Shown here piece after piece: positions 26,587 to 36,044 of a stretch of 64,000 nucleotides of DNA. Under the pieces are notes generated by a model that did not search any database, was not told the DNA's origin, and saw only the letters and a program-made list of their open reading frames with translations. The translations under genes were made by a program, and so were the position numbers. Numbering within the stretch: position 1 is the stretch's first letter; every line of letters starts with the position of its first letter. The DNA lies in contig NZ_LZGW01000007.1 of NCBI RefSeq assembly GCF_001690275.1, positions 62,001-126,000 of the forward strand, read 5' to 3'. Source of the stretch: Gilliamella sp. WF3-4 (lineage in GTDB: Bacteria; Pseudomonadota; Gammaproteobacteria; Enterobacterales; Orbaceae).

Positions 26587-27591
26587 ATGATTGAAGCGGA
26601 TCGTTTGATTGCCCCACAAGTACAAAAAGAAGAAGAATCGTTAGATCGTGCTATTCGTCCCAAATATTTGGACGAATACATCGGCCAACCACAAGTGCGC
26701 GAACAAATGAAGATTTTTATTCAAGCAGCTAAACAACGTAGTGATGCGCTCGATCATGTGCTTATATTTGGTCCGCCTGGGCTTGGTAAAACCACGTTAG
26801 CTAATATTGTAGCCAACGAAATGAATGTTAATTTACGTACTACATCTGGCCCTGTTTTAGAAAAAGCGGGCGATTTAGCCGCTATGCTAACCAATTTAGA
26901 GCCTAACGATGTATTGTTTATTGATGAAATTCATCGCCTATCACCTGTAGTTGAAGAAATTTTATATCCAGCGATGGAAGATTACCAACTAGATATTATG
27001 ATTGGCGAAGGGCCTGCGGCACGTTCGATCAAAATTGATCTTCCTCCCTTTACATTAATTGGTGCAACAACGCGAGCTGGTTCGTTGACTTCGCCACTGA
27101 GAGATCGCTTTGGTATTGTACAACGTCTTGAATTTTATCGTGTTGAGGATTTGGAATATATTGTTAGTCGCAGTGCCAAATTTTTAGGCATGGATCTGTC
27201 AGATGAAGGGGCTTATTTGATTGCCAAACGTTCACGTGGTACTCCTCGAATTGCTAATCGCCTTTTGCGTCGTGTGCGCGATTATGCTGATGTAAAGTCC
27301 AAAGGTGTTATCGATAAAAAAATCGCTACCCAAGCACTGGATATGCTTGATGTTGATAACGAAGGTTTTGATTATATGGATCGCAAATTATTGCTTACTA
27401 TTATCGAAAAATTTATGGGTGGGCCTGTTGGCTTAGATAATATTGCGGCGGCAATTGGCGAAGAGCGCGAAACGATCGAAGACGTGCTTGAACCGTTTTT
27501 AATCCAACAAGGTTATATCCAAAGAACCCCTCGTGGCAGAATTGCAACGCCACATGCGTACCGCCATTTTGGCATTATTCAGGATAATTAG
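26587..27591 (+). CDS. ruvB: Holliday junction branch-migration ATPase RuvB
   Basis: RuvB is the AAA+ motor of branch migration. The 334-residue length is normal. Walker [10 protein letters not shown] is near residue 62, Walker B in [12 protein letters not shown], the arginine finger region in [18 protein letters not shown], and the C-terminal winged helix ends [15 protein letters not shown]. It is separated from ruvA by 13 bp with an AGGGATTT ribosome site and belongs to the same SOS operon. Confidence 0.97.
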   Translation: MIEADRLIAPQVQKEEESLDRAIRPKYLDEYIGQPQVREQMKIFIQAAKQRSDALDHVLIFGPPGLGKTTLANIVANEMNVNLRTTSGPVLEKAGDLAAMLTNLEPNDVLFIDEIHRLSPVVEEILYPAMEDYQLDIMIGEGPAARSIKIDLPPFTLIGATTRAGSLTSPLRDRFGIVQRLEFYRVEDLEYIVSRSAKFLGMDLSDEGAYLIAKRSRGTPRIANRLLRRVRDYADVKSKGVIDKKIATQALDMLDVDNEGFDYMDRKLLLTIIEKFMGGPVGLDNIAAAIGEERETIEDVLEPFLIQQGYIQRTPRGRIATPHAYRHFGIIQDN

Positions 27592-27619
27592 CCCAGTGTG
27601 TCAATAAATGTATATTAGC

Positions 27620-27653
27620 AAAAAGCGCAATGATTTGATGATTTGCGCTTTTT
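27620..27653. terminator. Bidirectional terminator between ruvB and cysK
   Basis: AAAAAGCGCAA and TTGCGCTTTTT are 11-base arms around a 12-nt loop in a convergent gap, with T runs on both strands. Confidence 0.9.
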
Positions 27654-27681
27654 ATTACGGATATTTTATTGCGATTTCAGC

Positions 27682-28647
27682 TTAACCAAGTTCTTTTTCG
27701 GTAAAAATACCACTAAATAAGTCAGTACTTAAATAGCGTTCGCCAGAAGAAGGCAAAATGACAACAATGGTTTTATTTGCATTTTCAGGTAATTTAGCTA
27801 AACGATCGGCTGCAAAAACCGCAGCACCAGACGATATGCCTGCTAAAATGCCTTCTTTTTCCATTAATATACGAGCGGTATCAATAGCATCTTCGTTAGA
27901 AACTTTTTCGACCAAATCGATTAAACTTAAATCTAGATTTTCAGGAATAAAACCAGCCCCAATACCCTGAATTTTATGCGGTCCTGGCTTGATTGATTCA
28001 CCTGCTAGCGCCTGAGTAATTACGGGTGAATTAGTTGGCTCAACGGCGACTGCAGTAATATTTTTACCTTGCGTTTTTTTGATATAACGTGTTACACCAG
28101 TGAACGTACCACCAGTTCCAATACCAGCAACAAACACATCGATTTGACCATCGGTATCATTCCAAATTTCAGGACCAGTGGTTTTTTCGTGAATTTCAGG
28201 GTTAGCTGGGTTACTAAATTGTTGAAGCATGATATTTTTTTGTGGATTACTGGCAACAATTTCTTCGGCTTTATCAATGGCACCTTTCATACCTTTTGAT
28301 GCTTCAGTCAATACTAAGTTGGCACCTAAAGCTTTTAACAGCTTTCTGCGTTCAATACTCATGCTTTCAGGCATAGTTAATGTTAGCTTATAACCACGAG
28401 CTGCAGCGACAGCCGCAAGTGCAATACCCGTATTACCGCTGGTCGGCTCAATTAATTCAACATCTGAAGTTAATAAACCACGCTTTTCCGCATCCCAAAT
28501 CATATTCGATGCAATACGACACTTCACGCTAAAACTTGGATTACGTGATTCGACTTTAGCTAAAATATTACCATGACCAAAGTGTTTTAAACGAACAAGT
28601 GGGGTATGGCCAATAGTTTGTGAATTATCATCAAATATTTTGCTCAT
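27682..28647 (-). CDS. cysK: Cysteine synthase A
   Basis: CysK is the PLP-dependent O-acetylserine sulfhydrylase that makes cysteine. The start [17 protein letters not shown] at 28647 (8 nt after AAGGA) is preferred to an ATG two codons upstream, giving 321 residues. The PLP Lys is in [15 protein letters not shown], the substrate loop is [11 protein letters not shown], and the phosphate loop is [10 protein letters not shown]. In some bacteria CysK also activates contact-dependent toxins. Nothing here suggests that. Confidence 0.96.
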   Translation of the reverse strand: MSKIFDDNSQTIGHTPLVRLKHFGHGNILAKVESRNPSFSVKCRIASNMIWDAEKRGLLTSDVELIEPTSGNTGIALAAVAAARGYKLTLTMPESMSIERRKLLKALGANLVLTEASKGMKGAIDKAEEIVASNPQKNIMLQQFSNPANPEIHEKTTGPEIWNDTDGQIDVFVAGIGTGGTFTGVTRYIKKTQGKNITAVAVEPTNSPVITQALAGESIKPGPHKIQGIGAGFIPENLDLSLIDLVEKVSNEDAIDTARILMEKEGILAGISSGAAVFAADRLAKLPENANKTIVVILPSSGERYLSTDLFSGIFTEKELG

Positions 28648-29292
28648 TATCATTTCCTTATTTAGTCACAGTTAGATAGGCGACAGCCATCTATCTGGTT
28701 ACTTAATCATATTCGCTATTATAAATCTATCTTAAAAAGATGGTACTAATTAATTAGTATAATGATATTCATTTAAGCTATAAGCAGGAAAATGGCTTTT
28801 TATCAAAAAGCTAAAAGCATATTTTGGTGCGAATAAAGGTTTAATAAAAATTCGATGCTAAAATAAAAATTAAATAAAATCAATGGTTTTTCTGAATGAT
28901 TTTTATGTGTAAAATGAACTGATTTTTATACTTATTTCTGTTAGCTAACTCACATTATTTTTCAGCCAATTCATCTTCTATTTAAATTAGAAAACATAAG
29001 ACAATTGTAATGTTAAATAAATATGTTAACGTGCCTTATGTTGCTTTTTATCCATAAAAGCAATATTTTTTGTTAAAAAATCTATACAGAAAGTTAGAAT
29101 GGTCAGTAGAAAGTTACTATGTATTTTTGAAGAAAGCTTTTAATTAAATTTGATGATATGGATGGAATTTTTATTAGTATTATTTTATACCATTAAAACA
29201 AGATAAAGTGTTTTTATACAATACATTATGCTGTTTTAATGGGGCATGTTTAATATAATGCGTAAAAAACAGCAATTTTAAGAGACTTAATT
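28648..29292. other. Gap between cysK and the IS256 remnant
   Basis: AT-rich with no supported gene, RNA or repeat. It marks the left edge of the accessory region. Confidence 0.4.
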
Positions 29293-30540
29293 GAGATTGT
29301 TCAATATTCTGTGTCATTTCTGTAAACTAGGTATAAAAAAAGAAATGACAACTGCCCCAAGAATTTGATTTAAAAAAAGCATTAAAGTTATTACAAGATG
29401 GTCAATCGTTAATGGGTAAAGATGGCGTTTTAACGCCATTAATTAAATAGCTCACCAAAGAAGCATTATCTGCGGAGTTAGATTCTCATATTGCCAATGA
29501 TATTACCCCTAATCGACGCAACGGTGAAAGTTAAAAAAACAATAAAAAACCACATCGAGCAGCTTCAAGATTGATGCACCAAGAGATAGGTATCGTTCAT
29601 TTGAACCTCAACTCATCAAAAAATCAGGAAACATTAATCGATGAAATTGGGCAAAAAACTGAGTATATATGCGCTGGGGATGAGCTATAAAGGAATTAGC
29701 CAACATATTGAAGAGATTTATGCTTTTCGTGCCTCTCCTGCAATCTTAACCGTCATTACAGATAAAATCATTCTCGAATTGCGATGATGGCAACAACGAT
29801 CACTAGAGTCGATTTATGCGTTTATTTTGATGGATGTAATCCATTATAAAGTAAAAGAAAATGGGATTTATCATAACAAGACTGCTTATTCTGTACTCGC
29901 CCTTAATTTAGCGGGAAAAAGGACGTATTTAGGTTTATATTTATCTGAAAACGAAGAGGCACATTTTTGGTTATCTTTTTTGGTCTATTTGCAAAACAGA
30001 GGGTTAAATGACATCTTAAGCGCTTGTGTTGATGGCTGGGTTGGTTTTTCTGAAGCGATGAATACCATTTACCCACAAACAGTAGTTCAGCTTTGCGTTA
30101 TTCATCAAATTTGCCATTCAATTAAGTATGTTGCTTCTAAGCATCATGAAGCCTTTATGAGTGATTTGAAACCTGTCTACAAGACAATGTCTCGTGATGT
30201 GGCAATTGATGCGTTAAATGAACTTGAGCGAATATGGGGCGATAAGTATTTAATAGTCATCCCATCGTGGTGCCGTAAATGAAATAATTTATCGGCTTAT
30301 TTCCGATATTCTGAGCCCATTCATTGACAATTTCGCAAATAAATAAAGACCAAAAACGGTGTTCCTAATGAAAATAACTTGCTCAATCTGCTGTATTTGG
30401 GATTGCAAAATGCGGAAAAATGAACAACATCAATCCAAAATTGGAATTTATCATTGTCAAAATTGATGATGTTTCCCCCTAATCGTCTTGATAAGGTACT
30501 CTCTTTGTAGATTAAACTGACAAGAATTATGAACAATTTC
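29293..30540 (+). mobile_element. IS256-family insertion sequence, decayed
   Basis: Imperfect terminal inverted repeats are visible. The left end is GAGATTGTTCAATATTC..TGTCA (29293-29316), and the reverse complement of the right end (30518-30540) is GAAATTGTTCATAATTC.TGTCA. The 1.25-kb length suits IS256. I see no target duplication. The right end lies inside an older IS3 remnant, so this element probably inserted into it. Confidence 0.75.
29345..30510 (+). pseudogene. IS256-family (mutator) transposase, broken
   Basis: Pieces of the transposase follow in order: LLQDGQSLMGKDGVLTPLIK, then ELDSHIANDITPNRRNGES, then an intact stretch (29827-30282) with the DDE-bearing DVIHYKVKENG and CVDGWVGFSEAMNTIYPQT, then SAYFRYSEPI and NENNLLNLLYLGLQNAEK, ending DKVLSL. 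An early frameshift near 29360, a TAG near 29448, further stops before 29600 and a break at 30282 make it nonfunctional. Confidence 0.85.
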
Positions 30541-30847
30541 GTTTTTAGGATAGTGATTTTTGCTCCCATTATCAGTGTTGCTTGCTTTAAAATATCGTTT
30601 TTCCATACGGCATTGTCTAAGCACTTTGCGCAAAGCTATCAACTCTTATTCTTGCAGACTGCGATTATCTTTTGTTTCAAATGAGCCACTTTGACTGGCT
30701 TGCGTTATCTAATGGTCCAATGCTGATGGCAAATCAAGTTCTGCAACGATTTCACTACGTAATTTACCGTGTTAATATGTTAACGCTGACCATTTGGTGT
30801 TTAAAATCATCATTACATGTTCGTTTTTTTCGTTTACTCTTATTCAT
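30541..30847 (-). pseudogene. IS3-family orfA remnant
   Basis: Minus-strand reading from ATG 30847 gives MNKSKRKKRTCNDDFKHQMV, then SEIVAELDLPSA, SQSGSFETKDNRSLQE, LIALRKVLRQCRMEKRYFKA, matching the helix-turn-helix and leucine-zipper parts of IS3/IS150-type OrfA. Stops and shifts interrupt it, and it is cut by the right end of the IS256 element, so OrfB is missing. Confidence 0.7.
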
Positions 30848-31499
30848 ATTAGATCCTTTTTTAATTGTGATAAGTTTACTTTATCCCCTTAAAAAAGTTG
30901 AATGATTTAGTGTAGCCTATGCAAAGTTTATTTTGGAAGCTGACAGTTGGAAACTTAGCGATTTGAAGGTTAACGGTTTGGAATATATCAACTCATACCT
31001 TATAAAAATTACTTGGGACATTGTGCCAACCCTTTTTTGTGTATTTACTGTGCCGAAAGAAGGTTTTATTAACTATTTTGAAAGAGGAGTTAGTTGCCTG
31101 TAAATTTAGTTGATTTTGGGGTTAATGAGCAAGCATTTAGCATATATAATTTTAGTTGTTTGTAAGCTAACAAGATAATCAATTTTTTGTTTTCTCCCCA
31201 ATATAACTGTACGTTCTATTGTTATTCAAATATTGCACTAAAATGTTACTTAATCAAAGCCAAAGTTAGCTAAAACCGAATGGTAGTGAATAAAAGAGGT
31301 ATTAACATTTGTGCCGATCAATTATTGAGCGAATTATAATAATTATTTAATAAAATCATTTACTGATAACTAATAGTTATAATCTGTTTTTGGTTATTTA
31401 CAAACTACCTATTTTATTTATAATTTTGTTTATTAACACTTATCGTTTTTATGTAGAAAATCCAAAAGCATTTAAAACGACTAAATTAAGGAATAACTC
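30848..31499. other. Gene-less stretch between IS remnants and the RTX locus
   Basis: No gene supported. TGTCCCAAGTAATTTTTATA (minus strand, near 31021-31002) might be the left end of the IS3 remnant, but I cannot pair it. Confidence 0.35.
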
Positions 31500-31874
31500 A
31501 TACCATTTGTAAATGAATATGTCTCAGACGAAGAGTCAGATAATCTATGGAATAAGTACAATCAGAGGGATACAAATATGTCTGAACTATTAGATAGTTT
31601 TGGCGTTCATTAGTTATTTGGTGTATGGATAAAACATGAAGGAATTAGTTATGTGATTGTTTGTGTGCTGAATTGTGAATAGCTATTCGGGTATACTTGA
31701 CCTAATCGCTAAGTAGATATTTATCCTGAATATCAATTTCTTGTTGTTTTGCCAACTATGTCAAAGGAGGAGCTGTTAGCCATTTTGAAAGACATGTTAA
31801 CGGTCTATGAAAGTGGTTAAATTAGAGATAATTTAGAATCTAGAGTGAAAGCACTTATTAAGTTTGATTTCTAG
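31500..31874 (+). pseudogene. Decayed small gene just upstream of the RTX gene
   Basis: A single frame runs from ATA 31500 to TAG about 31874, interrupted by about five stops but no shifts. It reads IPFVNEYVSDEESDNLWNKY, then MSELLDSFGVH, LFGVWIKHEGISYVIVCVLN, VDIYPEYQFLVVLPTMSKEE, LLAILKDMLTVYESG. AAGGA lies 8 nt before ATA, suggesting the original start was ATG. I do not recognise the family. A small cytosolic protein encoded just before a secreted toxin would fit an immunity protein, but this is inference from position only. Confidence 0.6.
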
Positions 31875-31927
31875 CACGTTATAAACCAACAGATAATCGA
31901 TATATTATATTAGAGGTATAGGAAAAT

Positions 31928-34900
31928 ATGGTGGGATTTACTAAAGAAGAAGCGGAAAAACAATTAGTTCAAATTAATGATGCAGATGGATTACGTAATT
32001 TAATACAGCAACTAGATATTAATACTCATGGTAAAACGACAATTCTCTACTCAGGTGTACTAGATTCTGGGACACATACATCAGAGATTATCGCTACATT
32101 AAAAAATAACTCTACTCTTCGTCTCATTGATAATACTGAGGCTGCTAAATTTTTATCTGAGGCTTTGGTAAATGGTTCACCTTTAAATCTGAAGTTAAAA
32201 CAGATATTTGGTGAAAATGAACAGAATCAGTTATCTAACCAAGCATATGAATTCCTTTATGGAACCAATATTAATGGTGTCCGCCAACCCAATGGTGCAT
32301 ACGATACTATTTCTGAACGGTTTGTTGATGCCACAGTCGGTGATGTTCGTGTAATTGGTGGATTTGAAATGAACCCTAGGGATGTTTTTGGTGCAACTGA
32401 TCTACCGGCATTATTGAATAATCAAAAGGTGACATCAGTCAATGGTCTTCCAATATCAGAATTAAATTCTTTAGCAACAGAAAAAGGAGTTAATACTGTT
32501 TTTAAGCATATTAAAAATATTGCTGGTTTGGATGCAGCAGGAACTACGTTAGCACCAAATAATGTTGAACCTTGGTTACAACTTAGTGATTCTGACGGAA
32601 ATTTGCATAATGATAATATTAATAACCTTAAAAATGCTTATCTCAATTTATCGCCAGAAATGCAGAAAAGTGTTTATCAAACTTCTACCTATTTAGCATC
32701 AACAGGTAAAATATTCGAGATGCGCATTCGTATTTTGGGCTATATTATGACGGGCGTTGGGCTTGTTGACGCATCATTAAGAGCTCAGGCTGCACTTGAT
32801 AGAGGGGATGTTGATGAAGCAAGAGGAATTTTGCTTGAGTTTGGTGTTAAAACGCTTACTAGCAATATACTAGGGTCATTGGTTGGATCTGTTGCCACTA
32901 GTATTGCTTTGGGACTTGGCGCACCAGCTTTAGGTGCTATCGGTATCGGTTTTGGTGCGGCGGCGGCGGCTGGTATGCTCTCTGATAAGGTAATAGACGA
33001 GTTTGCTCATCTATTTCGAGATAAAGATAAGAATGGAGTAATTGATCTATGGGATAAGGTAAAGGAACTACTTAATGATGTTGGAAATGCTATTTTGGAT
33101 CCTATTTTATCGTTATTTCCTTCTATTCCCGATCTTGCAAAAAGTGCATGGTCTCCAATTATTATCGATCTGGATCGTGATGGAGTTGAAACTATTAGTA
33201 AAGATAAAAATATTCATTTTGATTTAAATGCTAACCAATTCGCTGAAAATACTGGATGGGTTGGTGCAGACGATGGATTGCTGGTGTTAGATTTGAATAA
33301 TAATGGTGTCATTGATAATGGAAGAGAATTGTTTGGTGAAAGCACATTATTACAAAATGGAAAAACAGCTAAAAATGGTTACCAAGCATTAGCCCAATAT
33401 GATGAAAATGGTGATGGCGTTATTGATGCTAAAGATAGTATCTGGCAAAAATTAAAAGTATGGCAAGATAAAAATAGCAATGGGCTTACTGATGAAAATG
33501 AGCTACTGACTTTAGAACAAGCGGGAATTTCCTCTATTAGTACAAAATATTCAACATCAAAGTATGTGGATAATAACGGAAATGAGCATCGCTTAACAGC
33601 TGAAATCACCTACACTGATGGAAAAAAAGGGCTGTCTACCGACGTTTGGTTTGAAACAAATCAAGCAAACACGATTTATGCTGGCAAAGAACACTATATT
33701 AATGAGGTTGGAAAGTATCCTGCTATTCGAGGATTTGGCAATCTTGTTAACTTATCTCTTGCATTAAGCCAAAATGTACAATTAAGAAATTTACTCGATA
33801 AATTTATTGCTAATCCTATAACAACTGACATTCTACAGATTATTGACGATATTATTTTTACTTGGGCTAATGTAACTCAGGTTGACCCGAATAGTCGAGG
33901 TAATATAGATGCTAGAAAGTTAACCGTATTGGAAATCATTACGGGGGAAAAATATACTAATGTTTATTATGGAGATAATGCTCCTCCAGCAGGTACAATT
34001 GCTGCTAATTTATTAATGGGAGAATATAATAAATTCAAACATTATGTTACAGCTAACCTTTTAGCACAAACAGAATTTAAAGATGCATTTAAATTATTAA
34101 AAATAGATATTAATAATGGAAATGTTGTGATTGATTTTTCAGGGTTAGAGCATCATCTTAATCAGATAACTGATCCGACAAAAAAACTTTTACTGAAAGA
34201 AGTTATTGATGGTTATTTGACATACAGTAGTTCTAATGAATATTATCAGTCGATTAAAAATAGTTTGGGTGAAAATACATTAACGGGTAATAACTTTTAT
34301 GTATTTGGTCGATCTGGTCATGAATTAATTAGCGACTCATCAGGGATTGATAAGCTATTATTTATGAATAATATTAGTGCTGAAGATATTATTTTTTCAC
34401 GTCAAGGTACTGATATAATTGCAACATTAATTGGAGGCAACAGTAGTATAACCTTTAAGAATATCTTTTCTGATGCAACGTCAGCAAGAGCAAGCATTAA
34501 TACAAATAATGTTATTGAAGAGTTCATTTTTGCGGATGGTACAAAATTAACGTGGGATGAGGTACTAAATAACCATCTATATATGATTGGCACAGATAAA
34601 GATGATATCATTTTAGGAAGTAAAGGTAATGATATCTTATCGGGTGGTAAAGGGAATGACCTTTTATCAGGCGGAGCAGGAAACGATACCTATTTGTTCA
34701 ATCTGGGCGACGGTCACGATACAATAGATAATCGAGGCGAATTAGAATACACTGGTTTCTTAAATAGAATAAAATCGGATGTTGATACTATCCGTTTTGG
34801 TGATGGTATTAGCGCTGATATGTTAAGCTGTGCTAGAAGAAACAAAGATTTAGTTATATCTATAAATAGCCAAAATTCAATTACGATAAAAAATTGGTTT

Positions 34901-35929
34901 TCAACAGGTGATACTCAATTAGCAGCAAGAGTTGATTTCTTTGAATTTACAGATGGCTCCCAACTTAATATTAAAGATTGGTATAATAATAGTCCGATTA
35001 TTACCTCAGGCACAGTAAAAGATGAAACATTGTTAAGTTCAAATTACAATGATATTTATCGATTTGGGCGTAATAGTGGGCATGATCAGATAACTGAATT
35101 AGGTGGTAACGATAAGTTAGAATTTGTTGATGGAATTATGCCAAGTGATATTAGATTTTCACGCCAAGGTACTGATATAATTGCAACATTAATTGGAGGC
35201 AACAGTAGTATAACCTTTAAGAATATCTTTTCTGATGCAACGTCAGCAAGAGCAAGCATTAATACAAATAACGTTATTGAAGAGTTCATTTTTGCGGATG
35301 GTACAAAATTAACGTGGGATGAAGTATTAAATAACCATCTATATATGATTGGCACAGATAGAAATGATACCATTTTAGGAAGTAAAGGCAATGATATCTT
35401 ATCGGGTGGTAAAGGGAATGACCTTTTATCAGGCGGAGCAGGAAACGATACCTATTTGTTCAATCTGGGCGATGGTCACGATACAATAGATAATCGAGGC
35501 GAGTTAGGATACACCGGTTTCTTAAATAGAATAAAATCGGATGTTGATATGATTCGTTTTGGTGATGGAATTTCAGCAAAAATGATTGATATTAAAAAAT
35601 CGGCTACAGATCTTTTATTAACATTTGGTACTGATTCCATTACGATTAAGAATTGGTTTTCAACTAACTTGGATACTAAATTATCTTCCCAAATTGATAT
35701 TTTCCAATTTGCTGATGGCTCATCGTGGTTAGCGGCTGATATTAATGCTCATATTAATGATGGTATACCACTACCAGTATTTTCATCAAATGCACCTATA
35801 TCTAACTTTACATTGATAACGCAGAGCGTAAGTGCTTTTGTTGCATCAGATGATGATAGTGATGCGGTAACATGTGAGTTAATGTTGGCTAATCCATTGC
35901 CGCATTTTAATCATTCAATCAAAGCCTAG
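31928..35929 (+). CDS. RTX protein with ADP-ribosyl-cyclase-like N-terminus, type I secreted
   Basis: The 1333-residue protein has no signal peptide. Residues about 36-180 resemble ADP-ribosyl cyclases (CD38 type): TTILYSGVLDSGTH, then AYDTISERFVDATVGDVRV and DLPALLNNQKVTSVNG; Asp136 stands where CD38 has its catalytic Glu. Residues 310-355 are Gly/Ala-rich and hydrophobic. Residues 408-545 carry Frp-like EF-hand calcium motifs (DLDRDGVE, DLNNNGVIDNGRELFG, DENGDGVID, DKNSNGLTDENE). The C-terminal part has two RTX blocks (GSKGNDILSGGKGNDLLSGG) inside a 762-bp tandem duplication. The exporter genes follow. It is probably a secreted effector. The enzymatic call needs structural confirmation. Confidence 0.8.
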   Translation: MVGFTKEEAEKQLVQINDADGLRNLIQQLDINTHGKTTILYSGVLDSGTHTSEIIATLKNNSTLRLIDNTEAAKFLSEALVNGSPLNLKLKQIFGENEQNQLSNQAYEFLYGTNINGVRQPNGAYDTISERFVDATVGDVRVIGGFEMNPRDVFGATDLPALLNNQKVTSVNGLPISELNSLATEKGVNTVFKHIKNIAGLDAAGTTLAPNNVEPWLQLSDSDGNLHNDNINNLKNAYLNLSPEMQKSVYQTSTYLASTGKIFEMRIRILGYIMTGVGLVDASLRAQAALDRGDVDEARGILLEFGVKTLTSNILGSLVGSVATSIALGLGAPALGAIGIGFGAAAAAGMLSDKVIDEFAHLFRDKDKNGVIDLWDKVKELLNDVGNAILDPILSLFPSIPDLAKSAWSPIIIDLDRDGVETISKDKNIHFDLNANQFAENTGWVGADDGLLVLDLNNNGVIDNGRELFGESTLLQNGKTAKNGYQALAQYDENGDGVIDAKDSIWQKLKVWQDKNSNGLTDENELLTLEQAGISSISTKYSTSKYVDNNGNEHRLTAEITYTDGKKGLSTDVWFETNQANTIYAGKEHYINEVGKYPAIRGFGNLVNLSLALSQNVQLRNLLDKFIANPITTDILQIIDDIIFTWANVTQVDPNSRGNIDARKLTVLEIITGEKYTNVYYGDNAPPAGTIAANLLMGEYNKFKHYVTANLLAQTEFKDAFKLLKIDINNGNVVIDFSGLEHHLNQITDPTKKLLLKEVIDGYLTYSSSNEYYQSIKNSLGENTLTGNNFYVFGRSGHELISDSSGIDKLLFMNNISAEDIIFSRQGTDIIATLIGGNSSITFKNIFSDATSARASINTNNVIEEFIFADGTKLTWDEVLNNHLYMIGTDKDDIILGSKGNDILSGGKGNDLLSGGAGNDTYLFNLGDGHDTIDNRGELEYTGFLNRIKSDVDTIRFGDGISADMLSCARRNKDLVISINSQNSITIKNWFSTGDTQLAARVDFFEFTDGSQLNIKDWYNNSPIITSGTVKDETLLSSNYNDIYRFGRNSGHDQITELGGNDKLEFVDGIMPSDIRFSRQGTDIIATLIGGNSSITFKNIFSDATSARASINTNNVIEEFIFADGTKLTWDEVLNNHLYMIGTDRNDTILGSKGNDILSGGKGNDLLSGGAGNDTYLFNLGDGHDTIDNRGELGYTGFLNRIKSDVDMIRFGDGISAKMIDIKKSATDLLLTFGTDSITIKNWFSTNLDTKLSSQIDIFQFADGSSWLAADINAHINDGIPLPVFSSNAPISNFTLITQSVSAFVASDDDSDAVTCELMLANPLPHFNHSIKA
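34397..35568 (+). repeat. 762-bp tandem duplication inside the RTX gene
   Basis: Bases 34397-34806 and 35159-35568 are near-identical copies, offset by 762 bp (254 codons). Each encodes SRQGTDIIATLIGGNSSITF through to SDVD.IRFGDG, including one RTX block. The sequence between them (34807-35158) is not duplicated at this level. Confidence 0.9.
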
Positions 35930-35953
35930 TAATCTTTAGATTTCATAGTCATC

Positions 35954-35981
35954 AAAAGACAGTTGATAATAGCTGTCTTTT
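35954..35981 (+). terminator. Terminator between the RTX gene and its exporter genes
   Basis: AAAAGACAG and CTGTCTTTT arms with a 10-nt loop are followed by ATTTT. It would lower exporter expression relative to the effector. Confidence 0.7.
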
Positions 35982-36044
35982 ATTTTGAATTTAAAAATCT
36001 GTTTCGTTGGTCTGCATGGAAAAGTGATTATTTTGGAAAAATTG

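Noticed and set aside
30672-30905. 77-codon plus-strand frame
   Set aside because: It is the antisense of the IS3 OrfA remnant.
31500-31874. Stop-codon recoding in the gene before the RTX protein
   Set aside because: The stops are of all three types, and the start is ATA. Ordinary decay is simpler. All other genes in the window use the standard code.
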